Assembly (NCBI RefSeq): GCF_012935325.2
Contig: NZ_JABBYG020000002.1
Span: 124,001 to 188,000, forward strand
DNA from: Paenibacillus sp. PL91
GTDB taxonomy: Bacteria; Bacillota; Bacilli; Paenibacillales; Paenibacillaceae
Reading direction: 5' to 3'
DNA: 64,000 nucleotides
Shown: positions 1 through 8,477 of the stretch, piece after piece
How positions within the stretch are numbered: the first letter of the stretch is position 1
Layout of the letters: the number at the start of each line of letters is the position of its first letter
Made by a program: the position numbers and the translations under genes
The notes under the pieces: generated by a model
What the model saw: the letters and a program-made list of their open reading frames with translations, nothing else
Told to the model about the DNA's origin: nothing
Databases searched by the model: none

Positions 1-1551
1 CGTAAACGCAAACTCGCTCGCTTCAGGGATAACAAGCCCCAGCTTCGTCGCTTCGCGTATAATCGCAATTGCTAGAGGATGAGTTGCCTCCGCTTCGGCG
101 GCGGCTGCCATTCGCACCAGTGAAGCGCGGCTTCCTTGCATCGCTAGCACCGCGCTAACCTGCGGCTTGCCTTCCGTTAATGTTCCTGTCTTGTCAAAAA
201 CAATCGTCTGGATTCTCGCCAAGCGCTCAAGCGCCCCCGCTTCCTTCGAAATGATGCCTTGCTTGGCCAGCCTGCCGGACGCGATGACAAGCGAGATCGG
301 CGCAGCTAACCCAAGCGCGCATGGACAAGCTGCCAATAAGACCGCTATGGCGCATACGAATGCTTTGCTCCAATTGCCCGGCTCAAGGAACGCTCCCCAC
401 ATTACGACCGTAACGAGCGCAAAGACGAGCATAACCGGAACGAACCAGCTTGCAGCCGCGTCGACATTGCGCTGAATCGCCGATTTCGAGCGCTGCGCTT
501 GCCGGACAAGCTCCTGAATGCGATTCAGCATCGTATCATGTCCCGCTGCCTTCGTGCGGATGCGAAGCTGGGCGCTTTCGTTGCGGGTGCCTGCCCACAC
601 CGAATCGCCTTCACGCTTGGCGATCGGCAAGCTTTCCCCAGTGAGTAGCGATTCATCCATCGCTGACTGACCCCCGCATACGATACCGTCAACAGGCACG
701 ACCTCGCCTGCTTGAACGATGACAATGTCGCCCGCCCGTACGAACTCCGTCTGAATGCGCACGACTTCTCCTGCACGTTCAACTGCAGCTGTCTGGCTTT
801 GAAGCTTGCCATAGCCCTCCGAACCGTGCTGCGCCTTCAGTGAGGCTGAAACCTCAATGTATTTGCCGAGCAGCACAGCTGTAATGACGACAGCCGACGT
901 TTCAAAATATAGCGGAGGCGAATGGGCAGACGACGCTGCAAGCGGACCGAGCAAGCCGTTTTGAAAAACGGCATAATGGCTGTATAAATAAGCGACGGTC
1001 GTGCCGATGACGACGAGAACATCCATATTTGCGCTTCGCTCGCGAACGGCATGATAAGCGCCTAAATAAAACGGCAAACCGATTACGAACTGTATAATCG
1101 TAGCGAGCGCGAGCTGCAGCCATGGCAGCATAAGCCATGCCGGCAATCGAGTCAGCAGCGGCTCCAGCAGCGGAATATGCTGAGCCATGCCCGTTAGAAG
1201 CGGCAGCGTGAGGATCAAAGAGACGACTAGTCTTAGCTTAAGGATTTTATGCTCCCGATGAAGTCCTTCCTTTGCCGTCTCATTCAAGAGCGCCACAAAT
1301 CCCAATTGCTTTACGCGCTCCGCAATCTGGCCGGGCCCGAGCACACCTGGCTTAAACTGCACCCAAGCCGTTCGCAGCGGAAAGCTGACAGCCGCCATCT
1401 GTACGCCATCCATTTTGCCGACTGCCTTCTCAATCCGTGCTGCGCATGCAGAGCAGCTCATGCCCTGCACCGCAAAATCTATCGTAACGTCACGTTCAAT
1501 TTCTTGATCCTGAATTGCATGCTCCAACCTTTGCACCCGCCTTCCATTCAT
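1..1551 (-). CDS. copA: Copper-translocating P1B-type ATPase, 3' end cut by window edge
   Basis: Reading leftwards from an ATG at 1551, the frame stays open to base 1 (517 codons), so the C-terminal part lies outside the window. Visible in order: an N-terminal heavy-metal-associated domain with the GMSCSAC metal site (about residues 33-39); transmembrane helices; the actuator-domain motif LLTGES; the intramembrane metal motif CPC in AACPCALG; and the phosphorylation motif DKTGT with its catalytic Asp. CPC plus an HMA domain indicates a P1B-1 Cu(I) exporter in the cytoplasmic membrane; silver or other soft metals cannot be excluded. The nucleotide-binding domain is only partly present. It lies 72 bp downstream of argS on the same strand. 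No CsoR or CopZ gene is adjacent inside the window. Confidence 0.93.
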   Translation of the reverse strand, partial: MNGRRVQRLEHAIQDQEIERDVTIDFAVQGMSCSACAARIEKAVGKMDGVQMAAVSFPLRTAWVQFKPGVLGPGQIAERVKQLGFVALLNETAKEGLHREHKILKLRLVVSLILTLPLLTGMAQHIPLLEPLLTRLPAWLMLPWLQLALATIIQFVIGLPFYLGAYHAVRERSANMDVLVVIGTTVAYLYSHYAVFQNGLLGPLAASSAHSPPLYFETSAVVITAVLLGKYIEVSASLKAQHGSEGYGKLQSQTAAVERAGEVVRIQTEFVRAGDIVIVQAGEVVPVDGIVCGGQSAMDESLLTGESLPIAKREGDSVWAGTRNESAQLRIRTKAAGHDTMLNRIQELVRQAQRSKSAIQRNVDAAASWFVPVMLVFALVTVVMWGAFLEPGNWSKAFVCAIAVLLAACPCALGLAAPISLVIASGRLAKQGIISKEAGALERLARIQTIVFDKTGTLTEGKPQVSAVLAMQGSRASLVRMAAAAEAEATHPLAIAIIREATKLGLVIPEASEFAFT

Positions 1552-1623
1552 CGCCGCTCATGCCTGTACCTCTTCCGTTAAACTATATGACGGGCAATCG
1601 AATTGCATGAATGGAACATGCGG

Positions 1624-3501
1624 CTACATGCTGGTTGGCGCGGGCAAACCCAATATTTCAAGCGCATCCTGCATCGTTTGCTTATAACGCTCAGTGAGCC
1701 ATAAGCGCAGGCTCCTCGCCTGTCCCTCCGACTTTAGAATCGGGCAGGTGGCATAGAAATGATTGAATAAAGCAGAGAGCTCATATACGTAGTTGCACAA
1801 AAGATTTGGCGCAAGCTCCTTGACGGAGGCTTGCAGCGTCTCCTGCCAATAGGCTAGATGTCTAAGCAGGCTGCGTTCCTGCAATTCAAGCTCATTGGAT
1901 GCCAATGAATCGCTAGGGATTGGGCTGCCCGAAATACCGGATTTCTTCAAAATGCTGCTGGAGCGTGCATAGGAATACATTAAATAAACGCCTGTATTGC
2001 CGGTTACCTCAGTCGCTTGATCAAGATCAAATACAACCTCCGTTTGCAAGTGGAAACGCAGCAAATAGTAACGGATCGACGCTGCCGCGATCGAGCTGCT
2101 CGATAATCCGGCCTTACGTGATCGGTTCGAATCGATGATTTGTTCCATTCTCGCCAAGAATTCCGCGATTTTGACGCCGATTCCTTGCCTGCCTGACATC
2201 GCGTATGCTTGCTTCCCGTCCGATGTATCAATGCCTAGACCCTTTGCCGTTTGGGGACTTAACGATACAACGCCATAGCTGACATGTCTGAGCTGCTCCG
2301 CTTGCTCCTGGTAGCCTAAGGCAAGCAGCGCTTGCTTGACCATCGCTTGCGGATATTCCTGGCGCTGATCGATGACATTAATGACCATATCTGCGCGGCC
2401 TATTTTCTTCTTCACTCCGCATGCGTCGGTGGACCAAAGGCGATCGGAAAATTTTTTGTAGCGAAAATCGTTATCGAGCAACCCAAACTTCCAAAGGTGA
2501 TAAGCAATGTCCTTTGCTGTATAGGTCAAAATGCCATTCGAGCGAACGAGCACCTTATCCGCATGGAATTCTGACTGTTCCTTCGTGTCGCCCTCTTGCT
2601 CCGGCTGTTTAAGCACCCAGCAGCCTGCAAGCTTCCCGCCCTCCTCAAGGCGGAAGATGTCTGTACGCTTCAACAGCTCAAGCGTCCGTTCCCAAAACCC
2701 TTCGCGCACGATGCTGCTCTCCCATACGAGCACATCATAAGTGATGCCGAACTGCTTCATTTCCTCCACATGCTCGCGTACGATTCGTTCTGCAATGAGC
2801 AGGCCCATCCATGCTACATTTGAGCGGCCCTCCTCCAATTGAGCGAGCACCTTCGTACGCTGCTCGAGCAAAGCTGGCTGCTCCTTGTACGCCTTATTGA
2901 TCTTGGAATACGTCTCCCAGCAAAAATCTCCGAAGCGCTCATAAGGCTGCTCGGTCGTTGTCTGCAAAACGCCAACCACCGTATCAGCCAGCTGATTGCC
3001 TAGGTCATCGATATAGTTATTCACCTCTACTTGATGCCCAGTCCGTTTGAGCATTCTCGCCAATGTATCGCCGATGCAGGAATTGCGCAAATGACCGATA
3101 TGTGCCGATTTATTCGGATTGATCGACGTATGCTCTATCAATACTTTGTTTCTCACCTCTGTGATCCGTGGTGATGCCTGCTGGGATGACGCTTCAGCCC
3201 ACCATGACCAATTGACATAGAAGTTGAGGAAGCCTGGCGGAGCAACCACGATACGAGCGATGGAAGAGGACAAGCTCGGCTCGGCAATCAGCTGCTGCTT
3301 GAATTCACCCGCTATCTGGGAAGGAGCGCGTTTCAAAAGCTTAGCAAGCTGCATCGCAATATTGCTGCTGTATTCGCCATGCTCCAGATTAACGGGATGC
3401 TCGACCGCTATCCTCAGATTTTCAGGCCGCTGCAGCCCAGCCTCCGATAAAATTCGCTGCATAATTACCTCAATCGCCGCTATGATTTGTTCATGAATCA
3501 T
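1624..3501 (-). CDS. argS: Arginyl-tRNA synthetase (class I)
   Basis: 625 residues. Charges tRNA-Arg with arginine in the cytoplasm. The class I ATP-binding signature appears as AHIGHLRN, and MSGRQG sits where the KMSK loop would be; many ArgRS enzymes have a degenerate KMSK. The N-terminal Add1-like domain (EHGEYSSNIAMQLAK) and the C-terminal anticodon-binding domain (EVTGNTGVYLMYSYAR onwards) are both present, and the length is somewhat above the usual 550-590. The gene is preceded by a T-box leader whose specifier reads as an arginine codon, which independently confirms the amino acid. The sequence is fairly divergent, so this may be a second, starvation-inducible ArgRS; that cannot be decided here. 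Confidence 0.95.
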   Translation of the reverse strand: MIHEQIIAAIEVIMQRILSEAGLQRPENLRIAVEHPVNLEHGEYSSNIAMQLAKLLKRAPSQIAGEFKQQLIAEPSLSSSIARIVVAPPGFLNFYVNWSWWAEASSQQASPRITEVRNKVLIEHTSINPNKSAHIGHLRNSCIGDTLARMLKRTGHQVEVNNYIDDLGNQLADTVVGVLQTTTEQPYERFGDFCWETYSKINKAYKEQPALLEQRTKVLAQLEEGRSNVAWMGLLIAERIVREHVEEMKQFGITYDVLVWESSIVREGFWERTLELLKRTDIFRLEEGGKLAGCWVLKQPEQEGDTKEQSEFHADKVLVRSNGILTYTAKDIAYHLWKFGLLDNDFRYKKFSDRLWSTDACGVKKKIGRADMVINVIDQRQEYPQAMVKQALLALGYQEQAEQLRHVSYGVVSLSPQTAKGLGIDTSDGKQAYAMSGRQGIGVKIAEFLARMEQIIDSNRSRKAGLSSSSIAAASIRYYLLRFHLQTEVVFDLDQATEVTGNTGVYLMYSYARSSSILKKSGISGSPIPSDSLASNELELQERSLLRHLAYWQETLQASVKELAPNLLCNYVYELSALFNHFYATCPILKSEGQARSLRLWLTERYKQTMQDALEILGLPAPTSM

Positions 3502-3522
3502 GCCAATTCCTCCATTCGTCTA

Positions 3523-3770
3523 AAAATGCAAAAAGGCCCCCGTCTCTAAAATAAGAGACGAGAGCCGTAAAGATCCCGTGGTACCACTCTAAGTGCCAAG
3601 CCTGTTAGCTGCTTGACCCCTCGTTTTTGTAACGGTCCATGACCGGATTTGCCTACTGCTGCACGCTTCTGTTCGGCAAACCATTTCCTGGGTCCGCTTC
3701 GTCTACGACATCCGTACCGGCTTCCACTAACCCGGCTCGCTGCAACTATCCGTCATAGATTACTGTCCCA
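3523..3770 (-). ncRNA. T-box riboswitch with Arg (CGG) specifier, upstream of argS
   Basis: Read on the minus strand, Stem I closes by TGGG (3770-3767) with CCCA (3692-3689) and CTATGAC (3758-3752) with GTCGTAG (3709-3703). The internal loop between them has AGTA on the 5' side and CGAAG-CGG-A on the 3' side. That matches the S-turn/specifier geometry of known T-boxes such as glyQS, making CGG (3696-3694) the specifier, an arginine codon. The T-box consensus AGAGTGGTACCACGGG lies at 3590-3575. A terminator hairpin (CGTCTCT/AGAGACG, 3560-3541) followed by a T-rich tract ends at about 3523. Uncharged tRNA-Arg should favour antitermination. Confidence 0.93.
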
Positions 3771-3810
3771 TTCACCAATATTGTGATTTCCAATTGATTG
3801 CTTAGATGTA

Positions 3811-3839
3811 TTTATACAGGATCGTCATTGCGATGTCAA
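3811..3839 (-). promoter_or_regulatory. Sigma-A promoter of the T-box/argS transcript
   Basis: A perfect TTGACA -35 (3839-3834) is followed after 17 bp by TATAAA (3816-3811), one base from the -10 consensus. It sits about 40 bp upstream of the first T-box helix. Confidence 0.8.
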
Positions 3840-3927
3840 GATGAAAAACCTTCGATACTGCTAAAGCTGCCGCATCCCCTTTTCAATGGCATCCGCATTC
3901 GAATCGGGTAAAAAAGAGATGAACAAA

Positions 3928-4332
3928 TTACCAGCAATCTTGTTCATTTAGCACAAATCGGTCATTATCGATCGTCAGCTCAGCTCTTCCGGTTAAAGAT
4001 TCCGTATACCCGCAAGCGATATTTTCTCTCGTAACCCCTCTTGCATCTGTGTATTCTAAGTAAACAGCGCCTTCACCCGTTAATTGCAGCTGCGGTTTAA
4101 TTCGTACACTGTCGCCAGCTTTAATTGGCTTCGTATACGTGTGCGCCGATGTGCTTGAGACAATCCCCATCTTTACGGAAACGATATCATAGTCAGAATC
4201 GTTATTTAACGTGACGGCAAAGGGCATGAACATATTAAAATGATCTGTATTTGTTCTAAGCCAATTAAAGACAAAGATAATTAGCAATAAAGCCATAGCA
4301 GCCAATAGTATATAACCATTCCTCGTTTTCAC
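3928..4332 (-). CDS. Membrane-anchored protein of unknown function
   Basis: 134 residues starting with GTG, supported by GGAG five bases upstream. Residues about 7-25 (ILLAAMALLLIIFVFNWL) form one hydrophobic helix, probably an uncleaved signal anchor. The rest is polar and looks like a small extracytoplasmic beta domain, with patterns such as LNNDSDYDIVSVKMG and GDSVRIKPQLQLTGEG. Two Cys residues (IACGYT and the penultimate residue) could pair outside the cell. I do not recognise a family. It is transcribed alone between the T-box/argS unit and map. Confidence 0.7.
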   Translation of the reverse strand: MKTRNGYILLAAMALLLIIFVFNWLRTNTDHFNMFMPFAVTLNNDSDYDIVSVKMGIVSSTSAHTYTKPIKAGDSVRIKPQLQLTGEGAVYLEYTDARGVTRENIACGYTESLTGRAELTIDNDRFVLNEQDCW

Positions 4333-4443
4333 TCTCGCTCCTACTCCCAGTAATGTTATTCATTCTTTAAAAGAAAGAATATAATGGAATATTTCTTCTT
4401 CATGAATAAGACGCTATATTTGCAAAAAATGTTACATAGCCGC

Positions 4444-4479
4444 AAAAAAAGGCTTCCATCGAATGACGGAAGCCTTTTT
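4444..4479 (-). terminator. Bidirectional-type terminator after map
   Basis: GGCTTCC and GGAAGCC arms flank a short loop, with an A-run on one side and a T-run on the other. It lies just beyond the 3' end of map. Confidence 0.8.
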
Positions 4480-4512
4480 ATGTCATGCTTAAAAAACGTA
4501 TCGCAAGCAATG

Positions 4513-5265
4513 CTATTGCTCAGTCAAAATGATGGGACCATAATCCGTGATCGCGAGCGTATGCTCGTATTGAGCCGATAAACTGCCATCAACCGTTCTT
4601 GCCGTCCATCCGTCTGCGTCAATTTTACTGTGATATTTACCTATATTCAACATCGGCTCAATCGTCAGCACCATACCCGCCTTTAAGCGCGTACCTCTAT
4701 GCGGAGGTCCATAATGGGGCACTTGGGGCTCTTCATGCATATCCTGGCCGATGCCATGACCGATAAAATCTCTGACGACCGAGAAACCCTGCGCTTCGGC
4801 ATAGGCTTGAATAGCATGTGAAATGTCTCCGATTCGGTTTCCAACTACAGCCTGTTCAATGCCTTTATAGAGCGACTCTTTAGTGACTTCTAGCAGCCGC
4901 TGCGCTTCTTCCGATACTTTCCCAACGGTATAAGACCAAGCCGAATCCGCGAGCCAGCCATCCAATCTGACAACCATGTCAACCGTTACGATATCACCCT
5001 CCACTAATACGGTTTCACTAGGAAAGCCGTGGCAAATGACGTCATTAACCGAAGAGCAGGTCGCGAACGGGTATCCATGAAACCCCTTTTGTTCTGGCGT
5101 CGCGCCATGCTTTTCCAAAAAAGCTTCAACAAATTGATCGATCTCTAAGGTGGTAATGCCAGCCCGAATGAAAGAGCGCAGCTCCCGGTGACAGGCTGCC
5201 AGCACTTCACCCGCTTTTTTCATTTTCACAATTTCTTCCTGCGTCTTGATAATAATCATTTCCAT
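4513..5265 (-). CDS. map: Type I methionine aminopeptidase
   Basis: 250 residues. Removes N-terminal Met from nascent proteins. The five metal ligands are visible: Asp in VTVDMV, Asp in LADSAW, His in GHGIGQDMHEEP, Glu in LTIEPML and Glu in YEHTLAI. The catalytic His is in VICHGFPS. I chose the ATG at 5265 because AAGGA (5277-5273) lies seven bases upstream; a longer GTG start at 5280 lacks such a site. The gene is not in the ribosomal-protein/adk operon where the housekeeping copy usually sits in Firmicutes, so it may be the second, stand-alone MAP (like B. subtilis YflG). That is an inference from location only. Confidence 0.95.
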   Translation of the reverse strand: MEMIIIKTQEEIVKMKKAGEVLAACHRELRSFIRAGITTLEIDQFVEAFLEKHGATPEQKGFHGYPFATCSSVNDVICHGFPSETVLVEGDIVTVDMVVRLDGWLADSAWSYTVGKVSEEAQRLLEVTKESLYKGIEQAVVGNRIGDISHAIQAYAEAQGFSVVRDFIGHGIGQDMHEEPQVPHYGPPHRGTRLKAGMVLTIEPMLNIGKYHSKIDADGWTARTVDGSLSAQYEHTLAITDYGPIILTEQ

Positions 5266-5470
5266 CACCCAATCCTTCACTTCATATACGCTGCCGCTGC
5301 CTGAAGTTTTTCTCTAAAATAGCTAATCCGTTTAAAAATAAGAATTCCTCAGATGCCACCAAAAATAAATTCAAAGAGCTTATTCCAAGTTAGCGCCTGA
5401 AGTACGTATGCTGCAGTATATGTTCGAAGGCCCTGTTCGTTAACGGGATCAGATGTATAGAACGGAATCA

Positions 5471-5695
5471 TTAAGACGTTTTCTTGATAAGCTCTTTCTT
5501 CCAAAAATCGATAACCGTATGGTCTGCCAATTCCATAGACGCCCATGAGACCTTATATTTAAATCCATGCTTTTCCATCATTGCTATTGTGTTCTGTACC
5601 TCTTCGTTGCTCACTCTCAGCTCCATTGACAACGAATTTTTCAAAATCGACATCAACTCGCTGATTTCTTCAGCTGTATGCTCTTGAATCATCAT
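5471..5695 (-). CDS. Small hydrophilic protein, unknown
   Basis: 74 residues, rich in Glu and Lys and predicted helical (for example SELMSILKNSLSMELRVSNEEVQNTIAMMEKHG). A convincing AAAGGATGG ribosome-binding site precedes the ATG, which is the main reason to accept it as a gene. No Cys cluster, signal peptide or membrane segment is visible, and I do not recognise the family. Its stop codon overlaps a possible downstream ATG (TAATGA) of a 40-residue frame ending at 5349. That second frame has no ribosome-binding site of its own and is not called. Confidence 0.5.
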   Translation of the reverse strand: MMIQEHTAEEISELMSILKNSLSMELRVSNEEVQNTIAMMEKHGFKYKVSWASMELADHTVIDFWKKELIKKTS

Positions 5696-5850
5696 TATCC
5701 ATCCATCCTTTCTATTTGTGTTTCATTCTATGGCTAGCAAGTTATAAAATAATAGCAAACGGTCTTCCTTTTTGCAGCTGGTTATCGGAATAATCAGATA
5801 TGATTTTGCCCGTTGAGCCGCCTAACTATTCCACAACCTAGCATACAAAC

Positions 5851-5878
5851 AAAAAAAGTCCTTGGGAGGACTTTTTTT
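5851..5878 (-). terminator. Bidirectional-type terminator after the rhodanese gene
   Basis: AGTCCT/AGGACT hairpin with seven A on one side and seven T on the other. Confidence 0.85.
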
Positions 5879-5907
5879 GAAGTAACTGCTTTATCAAAAT
5901 GGATCCA

Positions 5908-6219
5908 TTATTCGCCTAACGCAACCTCGCCAGGCCATTGCAGCATGCCGCCTGTTACATTGACGACCTTATAGCCTTGAGCATGCAGGAAGTCGCAAGC
6001 TTTGCCGCTGCGGCCGCCGCTCCGGCATATCAAAACGATTTCTTGATCGCCCTGCTGAAGCTCATCCAAGCGCTCCTGAAGCTCCGATAAAGGAATGCTG
6101 CGTGCTTCTTTAATATGGCCGGCTTCCCATTCATCTGGTTCACGGACATCAACGAGATTTAAGGTTTTGCCTGCCTTCAGCTGGTCATCCAGCTCAGCTG
6201 CCGTCATTTCCGGATACAT
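5908..6219 (-). CDS. Single-domain rhodanese-like sulfurtransferase
   Basis: About 103 residues, a complete lone rhodanese domain. The active-site loop CRSGGRS carries the persulfide-forming Cys, and VDVREPDEWEAGHI and GYKVVNVTGGMLQW are typical flanking motifs. It would carry sulfane sulfur or handle thiosulfate, polysulfide or persulfide in the cytoplasm. The second ATG (6219) is preferred because AAGGG is correctly spaced from it; an ATG three codons earlier abuts the site. It is transcribed divergently from the HutD gene and lies about 1 kb from an operon whose proposed pathway releases sulfide, so a role in handling that sulfur is possible but unproven. Confidence 0.9.
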   Translation of the reverse strand: MYPEMTAAELDDQLKAGKTLNLVDVREPDEWEAGHIKEARSIPLSELQERLDELQQGDQEIVLICRSGGRSGKACDFLHAQGYKVVNVTGGMLQWPGEVALGE

Positions 6220-6446
6220 ATTATTCATCCCTTCATGCCATGCTTATTATTTATTTGTCTACTAGCATTGTATCGCGAAGGCAAGTTCATGTCCATCTAA
6301 GCACCATTTCACAGCTTATGGATTATGGTTAAACAAACCTTTCATTCTGATGATATTTGACGTAAGCAGACTCTATCAACCCGCATCAAACGGCACTTCA
6401 TATGTTATAATTACGTCCATGCAAGGTCATACGAGAACGGAAGGCG

Positions 6447-7100
6447 ATGATCATTATTTCTCTTTCATTTCACCTTAGCAGGAATTCTCAGCAGCACACC
6501 TCGAGCTGGTCAGGCGGAACGACAACGGAGGTTGCCATTTACCCTCAAGCTGCAGACTATTCGAAGCGGGATTTTGGATGGAGAATCAGTACGGCGACAG
6601 TTGAAGTCGAGCAATCCACCTTCACCCCCCTTCCAGGCATTTGGCGACTAACGATGGTCACGGAGGGAGAAATGACTCTTCAGCATGAAGGGCATCATCA
6701 GGCTGCCTTGAAACCTTATGATCAGGATAGCTACAGCGGAGAATGGACAACAGAGAGCATTGGAAAAGTAAAGGATTTTAATCTGATGCTCACGGAAGGC
6801 TTCAAAGGCGAGCTTGAAGCGCTTCACATCGATGAGCTTGCTCAAAGGTTGACACTAGGTCCTTATTTATCTCCAATTGCTATCACGCAAGTGTTCGAAG
6901 CGATTTATTGCGTTGACGGCGTCATTACGATCAGCATAGATGCCGGTTTAACTGAAAAGCTTCACACCGGCGATATGCTTCTTATTTCAAATCTCGACCC
7001 GGCTCTGCAGATTCAAGCTCATCTCACGAGTGAAGCTGATAAAAAATCCGTAGTCATTCGAGCTACTATATTTGCTTCATCAGCAGCCAGCGTAAAATAA
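6447..7100 (+). CDS. hutD: HutD-family cupin protein
   Basis: 217 residues. The N-terminal signature SSWSGGTTTEVAIYP followed by FGWRISTATVE and FTPLPGIWRLTMVTEGEM is characteristic of the HutD/Ves family, a two-cupin fold found with histidine-utilisation genes. HutD is thought to bind an early pathway intermediate and limit pathway activity; it is not one of the core enzymes. It converges on the catabolic operon (7148-17556), from which a shared terminator separates it. The promoter region has an extended -10 (TG-T-TATAAT, 6403-6411) without a clear -35. If the operon degrades ergothioneine rather than histidine, this protein may bind a thio-analogue of the usual ligand (inference). Confidence 0.88.
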   Translation: MIIISLSFHLSRNSQQHTSSWSGGTTTEVAIYPQAADYSKRDFGWRISTATVEVEQSTFTPLPGIWRLTMVTEGEMTLQHEGHHQAALKPYDQDSYSGEWTTESIGKVKDFNLMLTEGFKGELEALHIDELAQRLTLGPYLSPIAITQVFEAIYCVDGVITISIDAGLTEKLHTGDMLLISNLDPALQIQAHLTSEADKKSVVIRATIFASSAASVK

Positions 7101-7142
7101 AAAAACCCTTCCGATCCTTTACTTGGGATCGGAAGGGTTTTT
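7099..7142. terminator. Bidirectional terminator between hutD and the catabolic operon
   Basis: AAACCCTTCCGATCC pairs with GGATCGGAAGGGTTT around a short loop, with A- and T-tracts on opposite sides. It serves both convergent transcripts. Confidence 0.9.
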
Positions 7143-7147
7143 GATAT

Positions 7148-8467
7148 TTATACGGTTGACCATTTATCAAATAAGGAATCCACGCGATGTACGATGTTTC
7201 GCTCGGGAACGGTCGTAAGCTTCCCGTTATCTACGATCACTTTTCCTCCAACAACAACATAGGAAATAGCTCCCGGCTGCATGGCATAAACCATATTGGC
7301 GAATAGCTCGTTCTTTGGCGCAAGCGATAAGTCATCGATGTCCAAGGCAACAAAATCAGCATAAGCGCCTTGCTCCAGCACACCAATTGGCATGCGCAAA
7401 ATGTCGCCTGCACGCTTCGTTCCCATCTCGTACACTTGTCCCGCGGTAATGCAGGTGCCATCCAGCCTTGTCACCTTTTGCAGCATGGAGCACATCCGCA
7501 TTTCCTCGAACACGCTGATTCGGTTGTTGCTGCATGCACCGTCAGTTCCCAGCGTTATTTTCACGCCTGATTTCAGCAAATCAGGAATGCGAGTAACGCC
7601 ATCGGCAAGAAACATATTGCTCGACGGACAGTAAGCGAGTGAACAGCTTCGTTTGCCGAGCAGCTCGATCTCGGAATCATCCAGCCAGACGAGATGGATG
7701 GCGATCATTCTCTCATCCAGCACACCGAGCGAATCCAAATAATGAACCGGGCGCAAGCCATAATCTCGCAGCGTTTCTTCAACCTCAAACATTTCTTCCG
7801 CTACATGAATATGAAACGGAGTGTCCAGCTCCTGCGCGAGCCTGTGCCCTGCCTTTATCATCTCCGGTGAAGCCGCATGGGGGCTGTGCGGCGCAGGATG
7901 AACCGTTACCATCCGATTGCCTTGATATTTGATGGCGAGGTCGCGGGTGCGCTTGACCGCATCATCGACCGTCTCCCGATAAGAAACGGGAGCACCGGAC
8001 CAATCGTACAGGGTACGGGCAAAGACGAGCCGAATGCCTAGATCGTTTGCCGCTCGAATAACAGCCTCGTCATGTTCCGTTCCTCCGTTGTGGACATAGA
8101 AGAAATCACTTACCGTGGTTACGCCATATCGTAGCATTTCCCCGAAGGCAAGCAGCGCACCCGTGTAGATAGCCTCTTCATCCAGCAGCGGCGTATATTT
8201 ATAGAGCGCCTCGTCTCGCCAATCGAGAAAAGGCCGGTCAATAGCGATACCCCGCAGCAAGCTTTGGAAGGAGTGGTTATGCGAATTGACCGTCCCTGGG
8301 ACGATGGCTTTGCCGGACCACAAAATCCGTTCAGCAGCCGGATAGCGCGAGCTCAGCCGATCCTCGGGACCGATCTCCGTAATGATGCCATCCTGCACTA
8401 GGATGGCTTGCTTCGGCTCAAAAGCATCCTGCGTATATACATAATCTGCAATAAATAATTGCTGCAT
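7148..8467 (-). CDS. HutF/TRZ-ATZ-family amidohydrolase, candidate thiohydantoin desulfhydrase
   Basis: About 439 residues; metal-dependent TIM-barrel hydrolase. Metal and catalytic signatures are SHNHSFQ (HxH), HIHVAEE (His and Glu), AIHLVWLDD and LGTDGACSNN (metal Asp). The closest named families are formimidoylglutamate deiminase, SAH/MTA deaminase and the atrazine/melamine hydrolases, which displace a leaving group from a ring or amidine carbon. It is the last gene of the operon. In a histidine pathway it would be HutF (N-formimidoylglutamate to N-formylglutamate). In the ergothioneine reading preferred here it would replace C=S by C=O on the thiohydantoin propionate and release sulfide. 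The second ATG is chosen because AGGGGG is spaced six bases from it. Confidence 0.85.
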   Translation of the reverse strand: MQQLFIADYVYTQDAFEPKQAILVQDGIITEIGPEDRLSSRYPAAERILWSGKAIVPGTVNSHNHSFQSLLRGIAIDRPFLDWRDEALYKYTPLLDEEAIYTGALLAFGEMLRYGVTTVSDFFYVHNGGTEHDEAVIRAANDLGIRLVFARTLYDWSGAPVSYRETVDDAVKRTRDLAIKYQGNRMVTVHPAPHSPHAASPEMIKAGHRLAQELDTPFHIHVAEEMFEVEETLRDYGLRPVHYLDSLGVLDERMIAIHLVWLDDSEIELLGKRSCSLAYCPSSNMFLADGVTRIPDLLKSGVKITLGTDGACSNNRISVFEEMRMCSMLQKVTRLDGTCITAGQVYEMGTKRAGDILRMPIGVLEQGAYADFVALDIDDLSLAPKNELFANMVYAMQPGAISYVVVGGKVIVDNGKLTTVPERNIVHRVDSLFDKWSTV

Positions 8468-8477
8468 GTTCATCCCC

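Noticed and set aside
5349-5546. 65-codon minus-strand frame, possibly a frameshifted continuation of the small gene at 5471-5695
   Set aside because: Its first half is out of frame with a better-supported gene and its second half has no ribosome-binding site, only a TAATGA stop-start overlap.
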